Counted from the stretch's first letter, positions 53,686-62,714 are shown. The stretch: 64,000 nucleotides of DNA from Desulfovibrionaceae bacterium (GCA_009783025.1 WRHY01000007.1:3989-67988); one strand, 5' to 3'. Program-made: numbers and translations. Notes: generated from the letters alone by a model not told the origin.

Positions 53686-54501
53686 ATGTCCATGCTGTGC
53701 CGTTTTTTACTGCTTACTGTTCTTTTGCTGTGCTTTACCGGCCAGGTTCTTGCGGCGGATGCCCCGGTTGCTCCCCCGAACGCCGAAGCGCAGAAAATCC
53801 TGCAACAGGTTGCCGACGCCTATGACGCCAAGGATTTCGCCAAAGCCAAGGAATTGTTGCAGCCGCTTGCGGATAAAAATGATCCATATGCTACGTTTGC
53901 TCTCGGTCTGATGGCCGCGCGGGGCGAAGGCGGATCGCAGGACTTGCAGGCCGCCGAATCCTGGTGGAAAAAGTCGGCCGACGCCGGCAACCCGCAGGCC
54001 CAGTTCAATCTCGGTTATCTTTATTTCAAAGGGGCTCTTGGAACGCAAGACTTGCCCAAGGCCCGCGCGCTCTGGAACAAGGCGGCCAAGGCCGGGCACC
54101 CGGATGCCCTGTACGGCCTGGGGATTATGCTGCTGACCGGCGAAGGCGGCGACCGTGATGTGGCTGCCGGGCTCAAGGCTTTTGAGGGGGCGGCGTCTTT
54201 CGGGCATCCTTTGGCCGAGTTCGCGCTCGGGCAGGCCTATCTTGAGGGCCAGGCCGTGAAAAAGGACGTTAAAAAGGGCAGGGAACTCCTGAAAAGGGCG
54301 GCTGATAAGGGCATGCCCGAAGCCAAGGCTGCCCTGGAAGCTCTTGATGGTAAAAAGCCTGCTCAGGGCAAACAGGGCCAGCAGAGCCAGCAGAAACCCG
54401 CTCAGAAAAAGCCCGCTCAGAAGAAGCCGGATGCCAAGCCTGCGGAAAAGCCCGCGGAACAAAAACCGGCCATGAATTGGGGCACATTGCCCGCACAGTA
54501 G
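53686..54501 (+). CDS. Sel1-repeat protein with Lys/Pro/Gln-rich tail
   Basis: 271 residues. Signal peptide (about 1-24). Five or so Sel1/TPR-like repeats (about 45-220), each with patterns such as AQFNLGYLYFKGALGTQDLPKA and AEFALGQAYLEGQAVKKDVKKG, then a low-complexity KPAQKK tail. Sel1 proteins scaffold protein-protein contacts in the envelope. Partner unknown. An R3 repeat beginning with a terminator-like hairpin follows at the stop codon. Confidence 0.88.
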   Translation: MSMLCRFLLLTVLLLCFTGQVLAADAPVAPPNAEAQKILQQVADAYDAKDFAKAKELLQPLADKNDPYATFALGLMAARGEGGSQDLQAAESWWKKSADAGNPQAQFNLGYLYFKGALGTQDLPKARALWNKAAKAGHPDALYGLGIMLLTGEGGDRDVAAGLKAFEGAASFGHPLAEFALGQAYLEGQAVKKDVKKGRELLKRAADKGMPEAKAALEALDGKKPAQGKQGQQSQQKPAQKKPAQKKPDAKPAEKPAEQKPAMNWGTLPAQ

Positions 54502-54688
54502 AGAATTTCACCTTGAAAAGGTGAAATTCTCAGCAAGGATTTGCTCGCAAATCCTTGCCGCGAGATTGGCGTAGGCGGGCTTTGCCGAGATAGTCAACCC
54601 GCCGTTGTTCTATGGCTGGACTACCGTGGTATTCAACCTTATGCCGCACCAACAGCCTGAACAGTTAAGCGACAATCTCAAGCGTAAA
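54501..54688. repeat. palindromic repeat (family R3, copy 2), starting with terminator-like hairpin
   Basis: Hairpin GAGAATTTCACC/GGTGAAATTCTC (54501-54531) is followed by GCAAGGATTTG/CAAATCCTTGC (54533-54558), CCGCGAGAT, GTAGGCGGGCTTTGCC and, after an interruption, CTCAAGCGTAAA (54677-54688). The order is that of 32415-32296 on the minus strand. A short piece also occurs near 53628-53657. The first hairpin could terminate the Sel1 transcript. Confidence 0.75.
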
Positions 54689-54708
54689 CTGCTATAATAA
54701 GTAAAGGA

Positions 54709-55665
54709 ATGCCCATGCCGCAGCTTCTGAATTCCGAGGAGTACCTGTCCAGACTGTTGTCCCTCCCGCGTCCCGGCGAGGAAAATATTCTCGCTTTTTA
54801 TGAGCATCGCATTGGAGCCGTGGGACGTGATCCCCGTCTGATGCTGCTGCCTCTGGACGACCATCTTGCGCACAGGGGGGACGGTATTTTCGAGACCATC
54901 AAATACGTGGATGGCCGCATGTACCTGTTGGACAAGCACCTGGAACGCATGCAAACGTCCGCCGGGGGTATTTATCTTGAGCCGCCCTGCCCCTGGGAGG
55001 AAATCCGCGCGTTGATCCTGGCCGTGGCCGCGGCGGGTGGAGAAAGGACAGGGCAAATGCGGGTGCTGCTCGGGCGTGGACCGGGCAGTTTCGGCATTGA
55101 CCCGGCGGAATCCCCGGTTCCCAGTCTGTATATTGTGGCGTACCGTTTCACGCCCAAGCCGGAAAGCTGGTATGAAAAGGGGCTCAAGGGGTTCCGCACC
55201 GGCATTCCGGCCAAACAGGGGTATCTGGCGCGGATCAAGAACGCCAACTACCTGCCCAACGTCCTCATGATCCGGGAAGCCAGGGAACTGGGCAAGGACG
55301 TGCCCTTCTGCTTTGATGACGAGGGCTATTTGGCTGAGAGCGCCATTGCCAATATTTGTCTGGTGAACAGCGACGGCATGCTTGAAGTGCCGGAATTCAC
55401 CAATTCGCTCCCCGGCACGACCGTAAAACGCGCTCTGAAACTGCTTGACGGCAAGGTGGCGCACCGCATGCGCCGGATTACGGAAGCGGATATTTCCCGC
55501 GCTTCCGAAGTGCTCCTGCTTGGTACCGGGCCCGATTGCGTGGCTGTGGCGGACTACGAGGGCCAGAGCATCGGCAGCGGCAGGCAGGGGCCGGTATGTG
55601 CCTTGCTGCGCTCGCTGATCAACGAGGACATCAGAACCACAGGTACGCCCGTGCCGTATAAATAG
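54709..55665 (+). CDS. class IV PLP aminotransferase (branched-chain/aminodeoxychorismate lyase type)
   Basis: 318 residues. HRGDGIFETIKYVDGRMYLLDKHLERM, the PLP-lysine region ARIKNANYLPNVLMIREA, and DDEGYLAESAIANIC then GTTVKRALKLL define fold type IV. Members are branched-chain aminotransferase, D-amino-acid aminotransferase and aminodeoxychorismate lyase; the region KNANYLPNV fits several. Without neighbours in one pathway the choice is open. AAAGGA precedes the ATG. It converges on cobT. Confidence 0.88.
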   Translation: MPMPQLLNSEEYLSRLLSLPRPGEENILAFYEHRIGAVGRDPRLMLLPLDDHLAHRGDGIFETIKYVDGRMYLLDKHLERMQTSAGGIYLEPPCPWEEIRALILAVAAAGGERTGQMRVLLGRGPGSFGIDPAESPVPSLYIVAYRFTPKPESWYEKGLKGFRTGIPAKQGYLARIKNANYLPNVLMIREARELGKDVPFCFDDEGYLAESAIANICLVNSDGMLEVPEFTNSLPGTTVKRALKLLDGKVAHRMRRITEADISRASEVLLLGTGPDCVAVADYEGQSIGSGRQGPVCALLRSLINEDIRTTGTPVPYK

Positions 55666-55678
55666 GGGGGTAGTGCGC

Positions 55679-56764
55679 TTATGTATTTTCCAGGGAAATG
55701 CCGGCGCTTTCAAAGGTAGCCATGTCGTTGTAAATACGGGCCGCCGCATCAAGCAGGGTGAAGCCGAGGGCCGCGCCGGTGCCTTCGCCAAGGCGCATGC
55801 CCAGGTCAAGCAGCGGCTTTTGCCCGAGCGCTTCCAGAACTCTGCCGTGCCCCGCCTCGGCTGAGCCGTGGCAGAAAAAGCAATAATCGCGCACAGCAGG
55901 AGCCAGTCGGACGGCGGCAACATAGGCGGCCGTCGCAATGAAGCCGTCAATCATCACGGCCATGTTTCTGGCCGCGCCGCCGATAATCAGCCCGGCCAGG
56001 GCGGCGATTTCAAAGCCTCCAAGGGCGGCCAGAACAGCAATGGGATCGCCTCCGGCCACGGCTTCCCGATTCACATCCAGGGACTGCTGAATGATTTTTG
56101 TTTTATGTCCCAGCCCGGCCGGAGGAATGCCCGCGCCCATGCCGGTCATGTCAAGGGCGGAAAAGCCCAGGTAAGCGCAAAAAAGGGCGCTGGACGGGGT
56201 AGTGTTGCCGATACCCATTTCTCCGGTGCCCAGTACCCGGATTCCTTCCTGGCGAGCCGTTTCAGCAAGATCGATGCCGAGTTGCAAAGCCCTGGCGCAC
56301 TGCTCAAGAGTCATGGCCGGGTCTTTGGCCATGTTGGCCGTGCCCCTGGCGATTTTGGCATCGATAAGACGGGGATGGGGCTGAAAAGGCTCGGCATCCA
56401 CGCCCGCGTCCACGACCCGGATATCCGCTCCGGCCGCTTCACACAAGCAATTGACGCCCGCACCTCCGCGCAGAAAATTCAGCACCATCAGAACCGTCAC
56501 TTCCTTGGGGCTTGAGGCCACGCCTTCCGCTACCACGCCGTGATCGCCCGCAATGGTGAACATGCGCGCCGGACGAGCCTCAAGCGGGGCTTTTCCCTGG
56601 ATGCCATAGAGCTGTCGGGCCATGTCTTCAAGACGGCCCAGACTGCCAAGGGGTTTGGTCAGGGAGTCGAGACGGGTCTGGGCAATATCCATGCGGGCCG
56701 TATCGACAGGGACGACAGCCTCGCACTCGCGGGCGAGAGAAGGGGAGAGAAGGGACGACGGCAT
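55679..56764 (-). CDS. cobT: nicotinate-nucleotide:dimethylbenzimidazole phosphoribosyltransferase
   Basis: 361 residues from the ATG at 56764; a GTG four codons earlier is less likely. LDSLTKPLGSLGRLEDMA, FTIAGDHGVVAEGVASSPKEVT, GEMGIGNTTPSSAL and the late GMRLGEGTGAALG are CobT signatures. It activates the lower base of cobalamin, joining it to ribose phosphate. It is alone here, but serves the corrinoid methyltransferase system and other B12 enzymes. No cobalamin riboswitch is visible upstream; an R2 repeat lies there instead. Confidence 0.96.
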   Translation of the reverse strand: MPSSLLSPSLARECEAVVPVDTARMDIAQTRLDSLTKPLGSLGRLEDMARQLYGIQGKAPLEARPARMFTIAGDHGVVAEGVASSPKEVTVLMVLNFLRGGAGVNCLCEAAGADIRVVDAGVDAEPFQPHPRLIDAKIARGTANMAKDPAMTLEQCARALQLGIDLAETARQEGIRVLGTGEMGIGNTTPSSALFCAYLGFSALDMTGMGAGIPPAGLGHKTKIIQQSLDVNREAVAGGDPIAVLAALGGFEIAALAGLIIGGAARNMAVMIDGFIATAAYVAAVRLAPAVRDYCFFCHGSAEAGHGRVLEALGQKPLLDLGMRLGEGTGAALGFTLLDAAARIYNDMATFESAGISLENT

Positions 56765-56863
56765 GGTAAATCTCACAGGGAAAATGTATACAGCCGGGCA
56801 AAGACCGGCAGAGTGACGGTTGTACAGTCAAGTGCCACTGACGGGCAAGTGGAAAAACGATTC

Positions 56864-56990
56864 GGTAGCGCCTCAGTTTGTCGTGATACTTTGTCAGGCT
56901 TGTTTGCGCTCCGGGGGCAGGGCCGAAGAGCCCAGCCCCCATCGCGCAAAGCTGCGCCTTCCTCGTCTGACGACAAACTGAGGCGCTACC
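56864..56990. repeat. 127-bp palindrome-ended repeat (family R2, copy B)
   Basis: Termini GGTAGCGCCTCAGTTTGTCG and its exact complement CGACAAACTGAGGCGCTACC. The core has GGGGGCAGGGC/GCCCAGCCCCC around CGAAGA, then GCGCAAAGCTGCGC. The inner 80 bases are identical to copy C at 60651-60777. Small frames read through it (such as 56773-56976) are not genes. Confidence 0.92.
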
Positions 56991-57162
56991 GGCATTGCTC
57001 AAGCCGGGGTACTGCCAACGATTTGCGGAGAATACGCATTCTTGACTTGACAGGCCAGAGTGCGGCGGCTATCAGCAAAGAAAACACTTGAAGTGCATTT
57101 TCACCTATTTGTAATAAAAACAAAGGGCTGGAAACAGCACCGAAAACCGACTGGAGGACGCT

Positions 57163-57351
57163 ATGGCTTGGAATGTGACGGTTGATACTGACAAATGTAA
57201 CGGCGACAGCGAATGCGTGGATGTTTGCCCTGTCGAAGTTTATGAACTGCAGGACGGGAAGGCTGTTGCCGTGAACGCCGAAGAATGCCTCGGCTGCGAC
57301 TCCTGTGTGGAAGTGTGCGAAACCGGCGCCATTACGATTGAAGAAGTGTAG
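57163..57351 (+). CDS. ferredoxin, 2[4Fe-4S]
   Basis: 62 residues. Cysteine motifs CNGDSECVDVCPVEVYE and CLGCDSCVEVCETGAI give two clusters; the first group has its second cysteine replaced by an Asp-Ser spacing (C-x5-C-x3-C), so it could be a [3Fe-4S] or an unusual [4Fe-4S] cluster. GGAGG precedes the ATG. Monocistronic, with a large hairpin after it. Likely low-potential electron carrier for anaerobic metabolism. Confidence 0.93.
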   Translation: MAWNVTVDTDKCNGDSECVDVCPVEVYELQDGKAVAVNAEECLGCDSCVEVCETGAITIEEV

Positions 57352-57392
57352 GAACTCTCTCCCAATAGTTCTTTTGTCCAAATAGCTGCGTC

Positions 57393-57457
57393 ACCCGGTC
57401 TTTTTTGCTCCGGTCGAGTACCATAAGAGTACACTCCCTTCGCAAAAAGGACCGGGT
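57393..57457 (+). terminator. long-stem hairpin after ferredoxin gene
   Basis: ACCCGGTCTTTTTTGC (57393-57408) pairs with GCAAAAAGGACCGGGT (57442-57457), 16 bases with one mismatch, around a 33-base loop that holds two GAGTAC copies. A second hairpin TTGCTC/GAGCAA (57460-57474) follows. It is not a simple terminator and may be a small structured RNA or a stabilising end. Confidence 0.5.
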
Positions 57458-57567
57458 TCCTTGCTCTTGGAGCAAAAGCCCTTATTTGGAGACAATTCCT
57501 AGTTCGCGCCTGACGCAATAAGGTTCCTCTCCGGCCCCTGCAAGCGCGAGGGCCGGAGGGATTCTTT

Positions 57568-57596
57568 CTCCGGCGCAAGGCCGGAGTCTTTTTGTC
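57568..57596 (+). terminator. terminator-like hairpin before YkgJ-family gene
   Basis: CTCCGGC-gcaa-GGCCGGAG followed by TCTTTTTG. It is a standard terminator and ends transcription from the ferredoxin side about 40 bases before the YkgJ-family gene start. Confidence 0.75.
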
Positions 57597-57633
57597 AGGG
57601 TTTGTTCCCACTCACTCTCGTTCCGGAGCACAC

Positions 57634-58314
57634 ATGGCTGGTTCTCTGCCGGATTTGGCCCCTTTTTTCGAGCGTTACGAGCGGCATGCGCGCGAGGCTG
57701 ACGCCCTTTTCGAGCGCATCCGCGCCGAGCACCCTGATCTTGTCGTCTGCCGCGAGCAGTGCAGCAGTTGCTGCCACGCTCTTTTTGATCTTTCCCTTGT
57801 GGAAGCGCTGTATCTTAATGCCGAATTTCAAAAGCGCATTCCCTTGAGTAACGAGCGGGCCGCCATTCTTGACGAAGCCGACAAAGCGGATCGTCAGGCC
57901 GCGCGCATCAAGCGCAAGGTGTTCAAGGAGTCCAAGACCGGTAAGGACAGTAACCTCATACTGGCTGAAGTTGCGGCCGAGAGCCTGCGTTGCCCCTTGC
58001 TGGACAAGGATGACCGCTGTATCCTCTATGAGGTGCGGCCCATCACCTGCCGCTTGTACGGCGTGCCCACGGCCATTGGCGGCAAATCCCACACCTGCGG
58101 CAAAACCGGGTTCGTGCAGGGCGGCAGATACCCTACCGTGGCCCTGGACAAGATGCAGCACCGGCTTTCCGCCCTGAGCGGGGAACTGGCCGCTTTTATA
58201 GGCACGGCCTACACGGAACTGGCCTCCATGTATGTGCCGGTTTCCAGCGCGCTGTTGACTGAATATGACGCCGCCTATCTCGGTATCGGCGGCATTCGCA
58301 AAGAGAAAGAGTGA
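57634..58314 (+). CDS. YkgJ-family cysteine cluster protein
   Basis: 226 residues from the ATG at 57634 (CGGAG upstream). Cysteines in CREQCSSCCHALFDLSLVEALYL and CPLLDKDDRCILYEVRPITCRLYG are the YkgJ (CxxCxxxCC) zinc/iron-binding pattern. Function is not established; members may bind a metal cluster. Its stop overlaps the next start in TGATG, so it starts a coupled operon running to a glycosyltransferase. Confidence 0.88.
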   Translation: MAGSLPDLAPFFERYERHAREADALFERIRAEHPDLVVCREQCSSCCHALFDLSLVEALYLNAEFQKRIPLSNERAAILDEADKADRQAARIKRKVFKESKTGKDSNLILAEVAAESLRCPLLDKDDRCILYEVRPITCRLYGVPTAIGGKSHTCGKTGFVQGGRYPTVALDKMQHRLSALSGELAAFIGTAYTELASMYVPVSSALLTEYDAAYLGIGGIRKEKE

Positions 58315-58697
58315 TGACACGCCCGTCCGATTTGCTGAACAAAGGTGCGGAACGCGCGTTCACGCCTGAAGAGACCGAGCAGAAACGGTATTTTTATGAA
58401 CGGATGTCGCCCCGGCGCCGCCGCTTCGTGGACCGTATCGGGTTTGAAAACTGGGATCCCTTTGAGGGACCTAAAGAACCCATGGACCTGCGCACGGACC
58501 TCACAAAGCGCACGGTGCAGGAACTGGTGCGGGAATTTATGAAAACCACTGTGGGCCGGATGCACGGCGGGGAATACGCCAGGGGCGCGACAGACTGCGC
58601 CGTGGGCATTGTGGCCAGGCAGGAGAAGTATCAGGGGGTGCTGGATTTTTGCGTCTGGTACCATGAATTGCTGCAAAAGGAGAAGCTTTCCAAATGA
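58314..58697 (+). CDS. hypothetical protein in YkgJ-TPR operon
   Basis: 127 residues from the ATG at 58314, overlapping the YkgJ stop. Charged, helical; YFYERMSPRRRRFVDRIGFENWDPFEGP is the most distinctive part. It contains no motif I recognise. It is translationally coupled to both neighbours (it ends in ATGA with the TPR gene), which suggests a shared role with YkgJ and the TPR protein. Confidence 0.8.
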   Translation: MTRPSDLLNKGAERAFTPEETEQKRYFYERMSPRRRRFVDRIGFENWDPFEGPKEPMDLRTDLTKRTVQELVREFMKTTVGRMHGGEYARGATDCAVGIVARQEKYQGVLDFCVWYHELLQKEKLSK

Positions 58698-59317
58698 AGG
58701 ACCATTATGATGATCTTGACGAGTATATTGCCGACCTGCGCGCCGCCATTGAAAGCTCGCCTGACTGCGCAAATCATCTGTACAATCTGGGCGTGGCCCT
58801 GCTCAGCAAACGCGACTTCCAGAATGCGGAGCGCGCTTTTCTTGATTCGGTGCGTAAATCGCCCCGTCTGGCCGAAGCCTATGTGCAACTTGGCGGCATC
58901 TGCCTGCAACGCGGCGATTTGGACGGCTGCCTGAACTACAATACGGAAGCGGCGAACAGCCGCCCTCGTTTCGCCATTGCCTGGGGCAACATCGGCTTTG
59001 TGCACCTGCAGCGCGGCGATGCGGAAAAGGCCGCCGAAGCCCTGACCAAAGCCGTCAAGTGGGATCCCAACTTTGTGCAGGGCATCACCTCTCTGGCCGC
59101 AGCCCAGTATATGCTGGGCCGTGTGGACGAAAGCATTGCCCTGTCCGAGCGCGTGCTCAAGCTGCAGCCTGGTTTTGGTCCGGCCTATAACAACCTGGCC
59201 CTGGCCTGGCTGGAAAAGGGCGAGGGCAAAAAGGCTCTGGAATACGCCGAGTTAGCCGTTGCCAACGGTTTTGAAGTGCCGGAAGACTTTTTGAAAGAAT
59301 TGGAGCCGTATAAGTAG
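58694..59317 (+). CDS. tetratricopeptide-repeat protein
   Basis: 207 residues. About five TPR units, for example CANHLYNLGVALLSKRDFQNAERAF, AIAWGNIGFVHLQRGDAEKAAEAL and FGPAYNNLALAWLEKGEGKKALEYA. No signal peptide, so it is a cytoplasmic scaffold. It overlaps the previous gene in ATGA. Partner unknown. Confidence 0.92.
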   Translation: MKDHYDDLDEYIADLRAAIESSPDCANHLYNLGVALLSKRDFQNAERAFLDSVRKSPRLAEAYVQLGGICLQRGDLDGCLNYNTEAANSRPRFAIAWGNIGFVHLQRGDAEKAAEALTKAVKWDPNFVQGITSLAAAQYMLGRVDESIALSERVLKLQPGFGPAYNNLALAWLEKGEGKKALEYAELAVANGFEVPEDFLKELEPYK

Positions 59318-59333
59318 GAGGCCTATTGTATTT

Positions 59334-59927
59334 ATGGATATGCTTCCCATCAGACGCGCTATCCTGAGCGTGACCGACAAAACCGGCCTGGCCGATTTCG
59401 CGGCCTTTCTGGCCGGGAACGGCGTGGAACTCGTTTCCACGGGCGGTACGTGTAAAATGCTGCAAGACGCGGGGCTTACTGTAACCCAGGTCAGCGAAGT
59501 GACCGGCTTTCCCGAGATCATGGGCGGCCGGGTAAAGACCCTGCACCCGGCGATCCACGGCGGCATCCTGGCTGACAAGGATAACCCCGAACATGTGAAG
59601 ACCCTGGGCGAACACGGCATCAAGACCTTTGATCTGGTGTGCGTCAATCTGTACAACTTTGCCGAGGCGGCGGCCAAGCAACTGGAACCGCGTTTGGCCA
59701 TCGAGGAAATCGATATCGGCGGCCCCTGCATGTTGCGCGCCTCGGCCAAGAACTACCACTCGGTTCTGGTGGCGCCCGCGCCCTCCTTTTATCCGCGTAT
59801 CCGGACAGCGCTGATCGATAACAACATGCGGGCTCCGCTGGGCCTGCGCCTGGAACTGGCCGTGGCCACCTTTGCCGCCACTTCCCTTTACGACGGCATG
59901 ATTGCTACCTATCTTAAGGGAACATGA
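59334..59927 (+). CDS. purH: stand-alone IMP cyclohydrolase domain of PurH
   Basis: 197 residues that correspond only to the N-terminal MGS-like domain of PurH: RRAILSVTDKTGLADFAAFLAGNGVELVSTGGT, GFPEIMGGRVKTLHPAIHGGIL and GGPCMLRASAKNYHSVLVAPA. It closes the last ring of IMP. The AICAR-transformylase half is absent; the next gene is a glycosyltransferase, so this is not a frameshift. The formyl transfer must be done by a protein encoded elsewhere. GGAGG lies 11 bases before the ATG; a second ATG two codons on is possible. Confidence 0.92.
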   Translation: MDMLPIRRAILSVTDKTGLADFAAFLAGNGVELVSTGGTCKMLQDAGLTVTQVSEVTGFPEIMGGRVKTLHPAIHGGILADKDNPEHVKTLGEHGIKTFDLVCVNLYNFAEAAAKQLEPRLAIEEIDIGGPCMLRASAKNYHSVLVAPAPSFYPRIRTALIDNNMRAPLGLRLELAVATFAATSLYDGMIATYLKGT

Positions 59928-60655
59928 AGTTCTCCTGCATTGTCGCCACCCTGAACTCCTCCCGCCTGCTCAGCCGCGCCCTGGGTTCGGTGCTCAGCCA
60001 GAGCCACGGCAATTACGAGCTTATTGTTCAGGATGGCGGCTCGACGGACAATACCCTGGATTTGCTGCGGCGCTACGGCAGCCGCGTTGACTGGCGCTCG
60101 GAAGCTGATGCGGGTGTTTACGACGCCTGGAACAAGGCTCTGGACAGGGCCACGGGCGATTGGGCCCTGTTTCTGGGCAGCGATGATTTTCTGCTGGCCG
60201 GGGATGTTCTGGCCCGCAGCCGGGACTGTCTGGCCGGGATGCCGCCCGCTGTCGACTTTGCTTACGGGAACCTCGCCTTGGGCACGGACGGCAGGCCTAA
60301 AACCAGGATCGTAAGTTCTCTGTCCGTCATATACAGCCAGTTTTTTCTGGGTGTCGGTCTGCCCTTTCCCTCCACCTTTGTACGCATGGAAACCCTGAAG
60401 CAACACCGCTTCGACCCTTCCTTCCGCATTGCCGGGGATCTGGAATTCACACTTCGTTGCCTGAACGGCCTTAACGTGGCCCGGATGCCGCATTATATTT
60501 CTTTTATGGAGCACGGAGGCCTGAGCAACAATCCGCAATACGCCCCGCTGCTGCGCGAGGAACGGAAGCGGGTACTGCGTGAACAGATCGTTCCCAAGGC
60601 GGGCCTGATCGCGGAGTGCTGTCTCAGGCATCTTGACGAGGAAGAAAATCGGTAG
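59924..60655 (+). CDS. family 2 glycosyltransferase
   Basis: 243 residues, overlapping purH in ATGA. FSCIVATLNSSRLLSRALGSVLSQSHGNYELIVQDGGSTDNTLDLL is a GT2 N-terminus; the DxD-like motif is LGSDDFL. No membrane helix. It is probably an envelope-polysaccharide transferase (sugar donor unknown). Its TAG is in the first bases of R2 copy C. Confidence 0.9.
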   Translation: MKFSCIVATLNSSRLLSRALGSVLSQSHGNYELIVQDGGSTDNTLDLLRRYGSRVDWRSEADAGVYDAWNKALDRATGDWALFLGSDDFLLAGDVLARSRDCLAGMPPAVDFAYGNLALGTDGRPKTRIVSSLSVIYSQFFLGVGLPFPSTFVRMETLKQHRFDPSFRIAGDLEFTLRCLNGLNVARMPHYISFMEHGGLSNNPQYAPLLREERKRVLREQIVPKAGLIAECCLRHLDEEENR

Positions 60656-60777
60656 TGGCTCAGTTTGGTGTGATACTTTGTCAGGCTTGTTTGCGCTCCG
60701 GGGGCAGGGCCGAAGAGCCCAGCCCCCATCGCGCAAAGCTGCGCCTTCCTCGTCTGACACCAAACTGAGCCACTACC
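60651..60777. repeat. 127-bp palindrome-ended repeat (family R2, copy C)
   Basis: Termini GGTAGTGGCTCAGTTTGGTG and the exact complement CACCAAACTGAGCCACTACC. The interior is identical to copy B, but four bases of each arm differ, all with matching changes in the other arm. AGAAAAT occurs one base before and directly after the element, a possible target duplication. It separates the glycosyltransferase stop from hflX. Confidence 0.92.
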
Positions 60778-60855
60778 AGAAAATTCATAGAGCATGAGGG
60801 GACACTCGCCATAGCTAAAATCGAAGGAAACACCCAAGGACTCAAACCGAGCCAG

Positions 60856-62580
60856 ATGAAGGCGCTGTCCCGCCTGTTTACCCGGCGCTATCCGGTCCAG
60901 GGCGGGTACACGGCGGACCAGGCCAGGGAACTGGCCGCGCTCTCCCGCTCCATCGGACGCCAGGTAGGCCTCTTGATCAACCGCCAGGGGCGCGCGGCCA
61001 TGGTGCTGGTGGGCGATACCACGAGCATTCTTATCCCGGAACTGCCGCGAGCGCGCGAAGGCGCGGGCCGTCTGCGCGGGCTGCGCTTTCTGCACACGCA
61101 CCTGACGCCTGATTTGCTGTCCCAGGAAGACCTGATGGACCTTCTCTTTCTGCGTTTTGACAGCATTGCCGTGCTCAGCGTGAACGAGTGGGGCGAGCCG
61201 CTGCGCTTGCAGAGAGCCCACCTGCTGCCTCCCAACCCTGAAAATAAAACCTATGTGGCCTACCCGCCCGAACGCTGGGACGCCGTGGACACGGATGTTC
61301 TGGCCGAGGTCACGGCCCTGGAGGAAGAACTGGCTCGCGGCATGGACGCGGCGTCAAAGGGTGAGGCTCTGCGGGATGTGGCCGCGGAGCCCGGCGCGCC
61401 ATCCGTTGCGCCCGCGGCGCGGCGCGGGCGGCTTGAGCGGGCTCGCGTGGCCGGGCACGGCGAAGGCAAGGGACCGGAAAGCCGGGCCATTCTGGTCAGC
61501 GTATCCACCCAGCCAAGGCACGAGCAGGAATCCGCCCTGGCCGAGTTGGCGGAACTGGCCGACACCGCCGGGGTTCATGTGGCCGGAACGCTTATCCAGC
61601 GGGTACAGGCCATAAACCCCCGGTCCATCCTGGGTAAGGGCAAGCTGGCGGAACTTGAAGTGCTGGCTTTGCAGGGCAATGCCGGGCTGATTATTTTTGA
61701 CGGAGAGCTTTCGCCCGCGCAATTGCGCAACCTGACCGAAATAACCGAGCGCCGGGTGCTGGATCGCACGCAGCTCATCCTTGATATTTTCGCCCAGCGG
61801 GCTTCGTCCCGGGCAGGCAAGTTCCAGGTGGAACTGGCCCAACTCCAGTACATGCTGCCGCGCCTGGTGGGTAAAAGCCGGGCTCTGGACCGTCTGGCCG
61901 GAGGCATTGGCGGACGCGGGCCCGGTGAAACCAAGCTGGAAACCGACCGCCGCCGCCTGCGCGACCGGGTGGCCCGGATCAAAAGTTCTCTGGACGACCT
62001 GCGCCGCCAGCGCTCCTATGCCCGCGCGCGCCGCGCCAAGGGGGGCGTGCCCGTCGCTTCCCTGGTGGGCTATACCAATGCGGGTAAATCCACCCTGCTC
62101 AACGCCTTGACCGGTTCCGAAGTGCTGGCCGAAAACCGTCTGTTCGCCACTCTGGACCCGACCACCCGCCGTCTGCGTTTTCCGCAGGAAAGGAAGTTGA
62201 TTCTGACCGACACCGTGGGTTTTATCCGCAGTCTGCCCAAAGAATTGCTGGAGGCTTTCCGGGCGACCCTGGAAGAACTGGAGGAGGCGGACCTGCTGCT
62301 GCATGTGGCTGACGCCTCTCACCCGGAGTTGGATCAACAGGTGAAGGCCGTGGAGAACATTCTGGATCAACTGGATTTGCGGGACACGCCGCGTATGCTG
62401 ATTCTGAACAAGGTGGACGCCCTGCCCGAGACGCCTGATGAAGCGGGCCTGACGGCCCGTGCCCTGTTGCAAGAGGAATATCCCGAGGCTTTTTTCATAT
62501 CCGCGCGCACGGGCGAAGGTCTTGCGGAACTGTCCGGGGCAATAGCCGGCCGCATTGACTGGAATCGCCTGACCACATGA
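60856..62580 (+). CDS. hflX: ribosome-associated GTPase HflX
   Basis: 574 residues from the first ATG. The HflX N-terminal domain is followed by the linker [21 protein letters not shown] and the G domain: G1 [13 protein letters not shown]3 DTVGF, G4 NKVD. HflX splits stalled or stressed 70S ribosomes. The reading frame is open 15 codons further up to an ATA at 60811 ([16 protein letters not shown]), with GAGGGG about nine bases before it. That leader looks like the conserved HflX start, so the real start may be the AUA codon. Confidence 0.95.
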   Translation: MKALSRLFTRRYPVQGGYTADQARELAALSRSIGRQVGLLINRQGRAAMVLVGDTTSILIPELPRAREGAGRLRGLRFLHTHLTPDLLSQEDLMDLLFLRFDSIAVLSVNEWGEPLRLQRAHLLPPNPENKTYVAYPPERWDAVDTDVLAEVTALEEELARGMDAASKGEALRDVAAEPGAPSVAPAARRGRLERARVAGHGEGKGPESRAILVSVSTQPRHEQESALAELAELADTAGVHVAGTLIQRVQAINPRSILGKGKLAELEVLALQGNAGLIIFDGELSPAQLRNLTEITERRVLDRTQLILDIFAQRASSRAGKFQVELAQLQYMLPRLVGKSRALDRLAGGIGGRGPGETKLETDRRRLRDRVARIKSSLDDLRRQRSYARARRAKGGVPVASLVGYTNAGKSTLLNALTGSEVLAENRLFATLDPTTRRLRFPQERKLILTDTVGFIRSLPKELLEAFRATLEELEEADLLLHVADASHPELDQQVKAVENILDQLDLRDTPRMLILNKVDALPETPDEAGLTARALLQEEYPEAFFISARTGEGLAELSGAIAGRIDWNRLTT

Positions 62581-62714
62581 CAACGCACATCCCGCCAAGG
62601 CAACAAAAATTTGCCGGATAGGTTGCGCGAACCTCACTCAATCTGCTATGGGTAAAGAGCAAGGCTCCATTATGGTCTTGGAAATACATTTCGCCTTTTG
62701 AGGAGTGAAGTAAC

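Noticed and set aside
56773..56976. Small proteins SDEEGAALRDGGW... read from repeats
   Set aside because: Similar frames appear at 45123-45695 and 59909-60763 only because the 127-bp element is there; none has a start signal.
59334..60655. Frameshifted full-length purH
   Set aside because: The following frame is a complete glycosyltransferase with its own start, not the transformylase domain.
60643..60784. AGAAAAT target-site duplication at repeat copy C
   Set aside because: It is off by one base on the left and no such duplication flanks copies A or B, so it is not used as proof of transposition.
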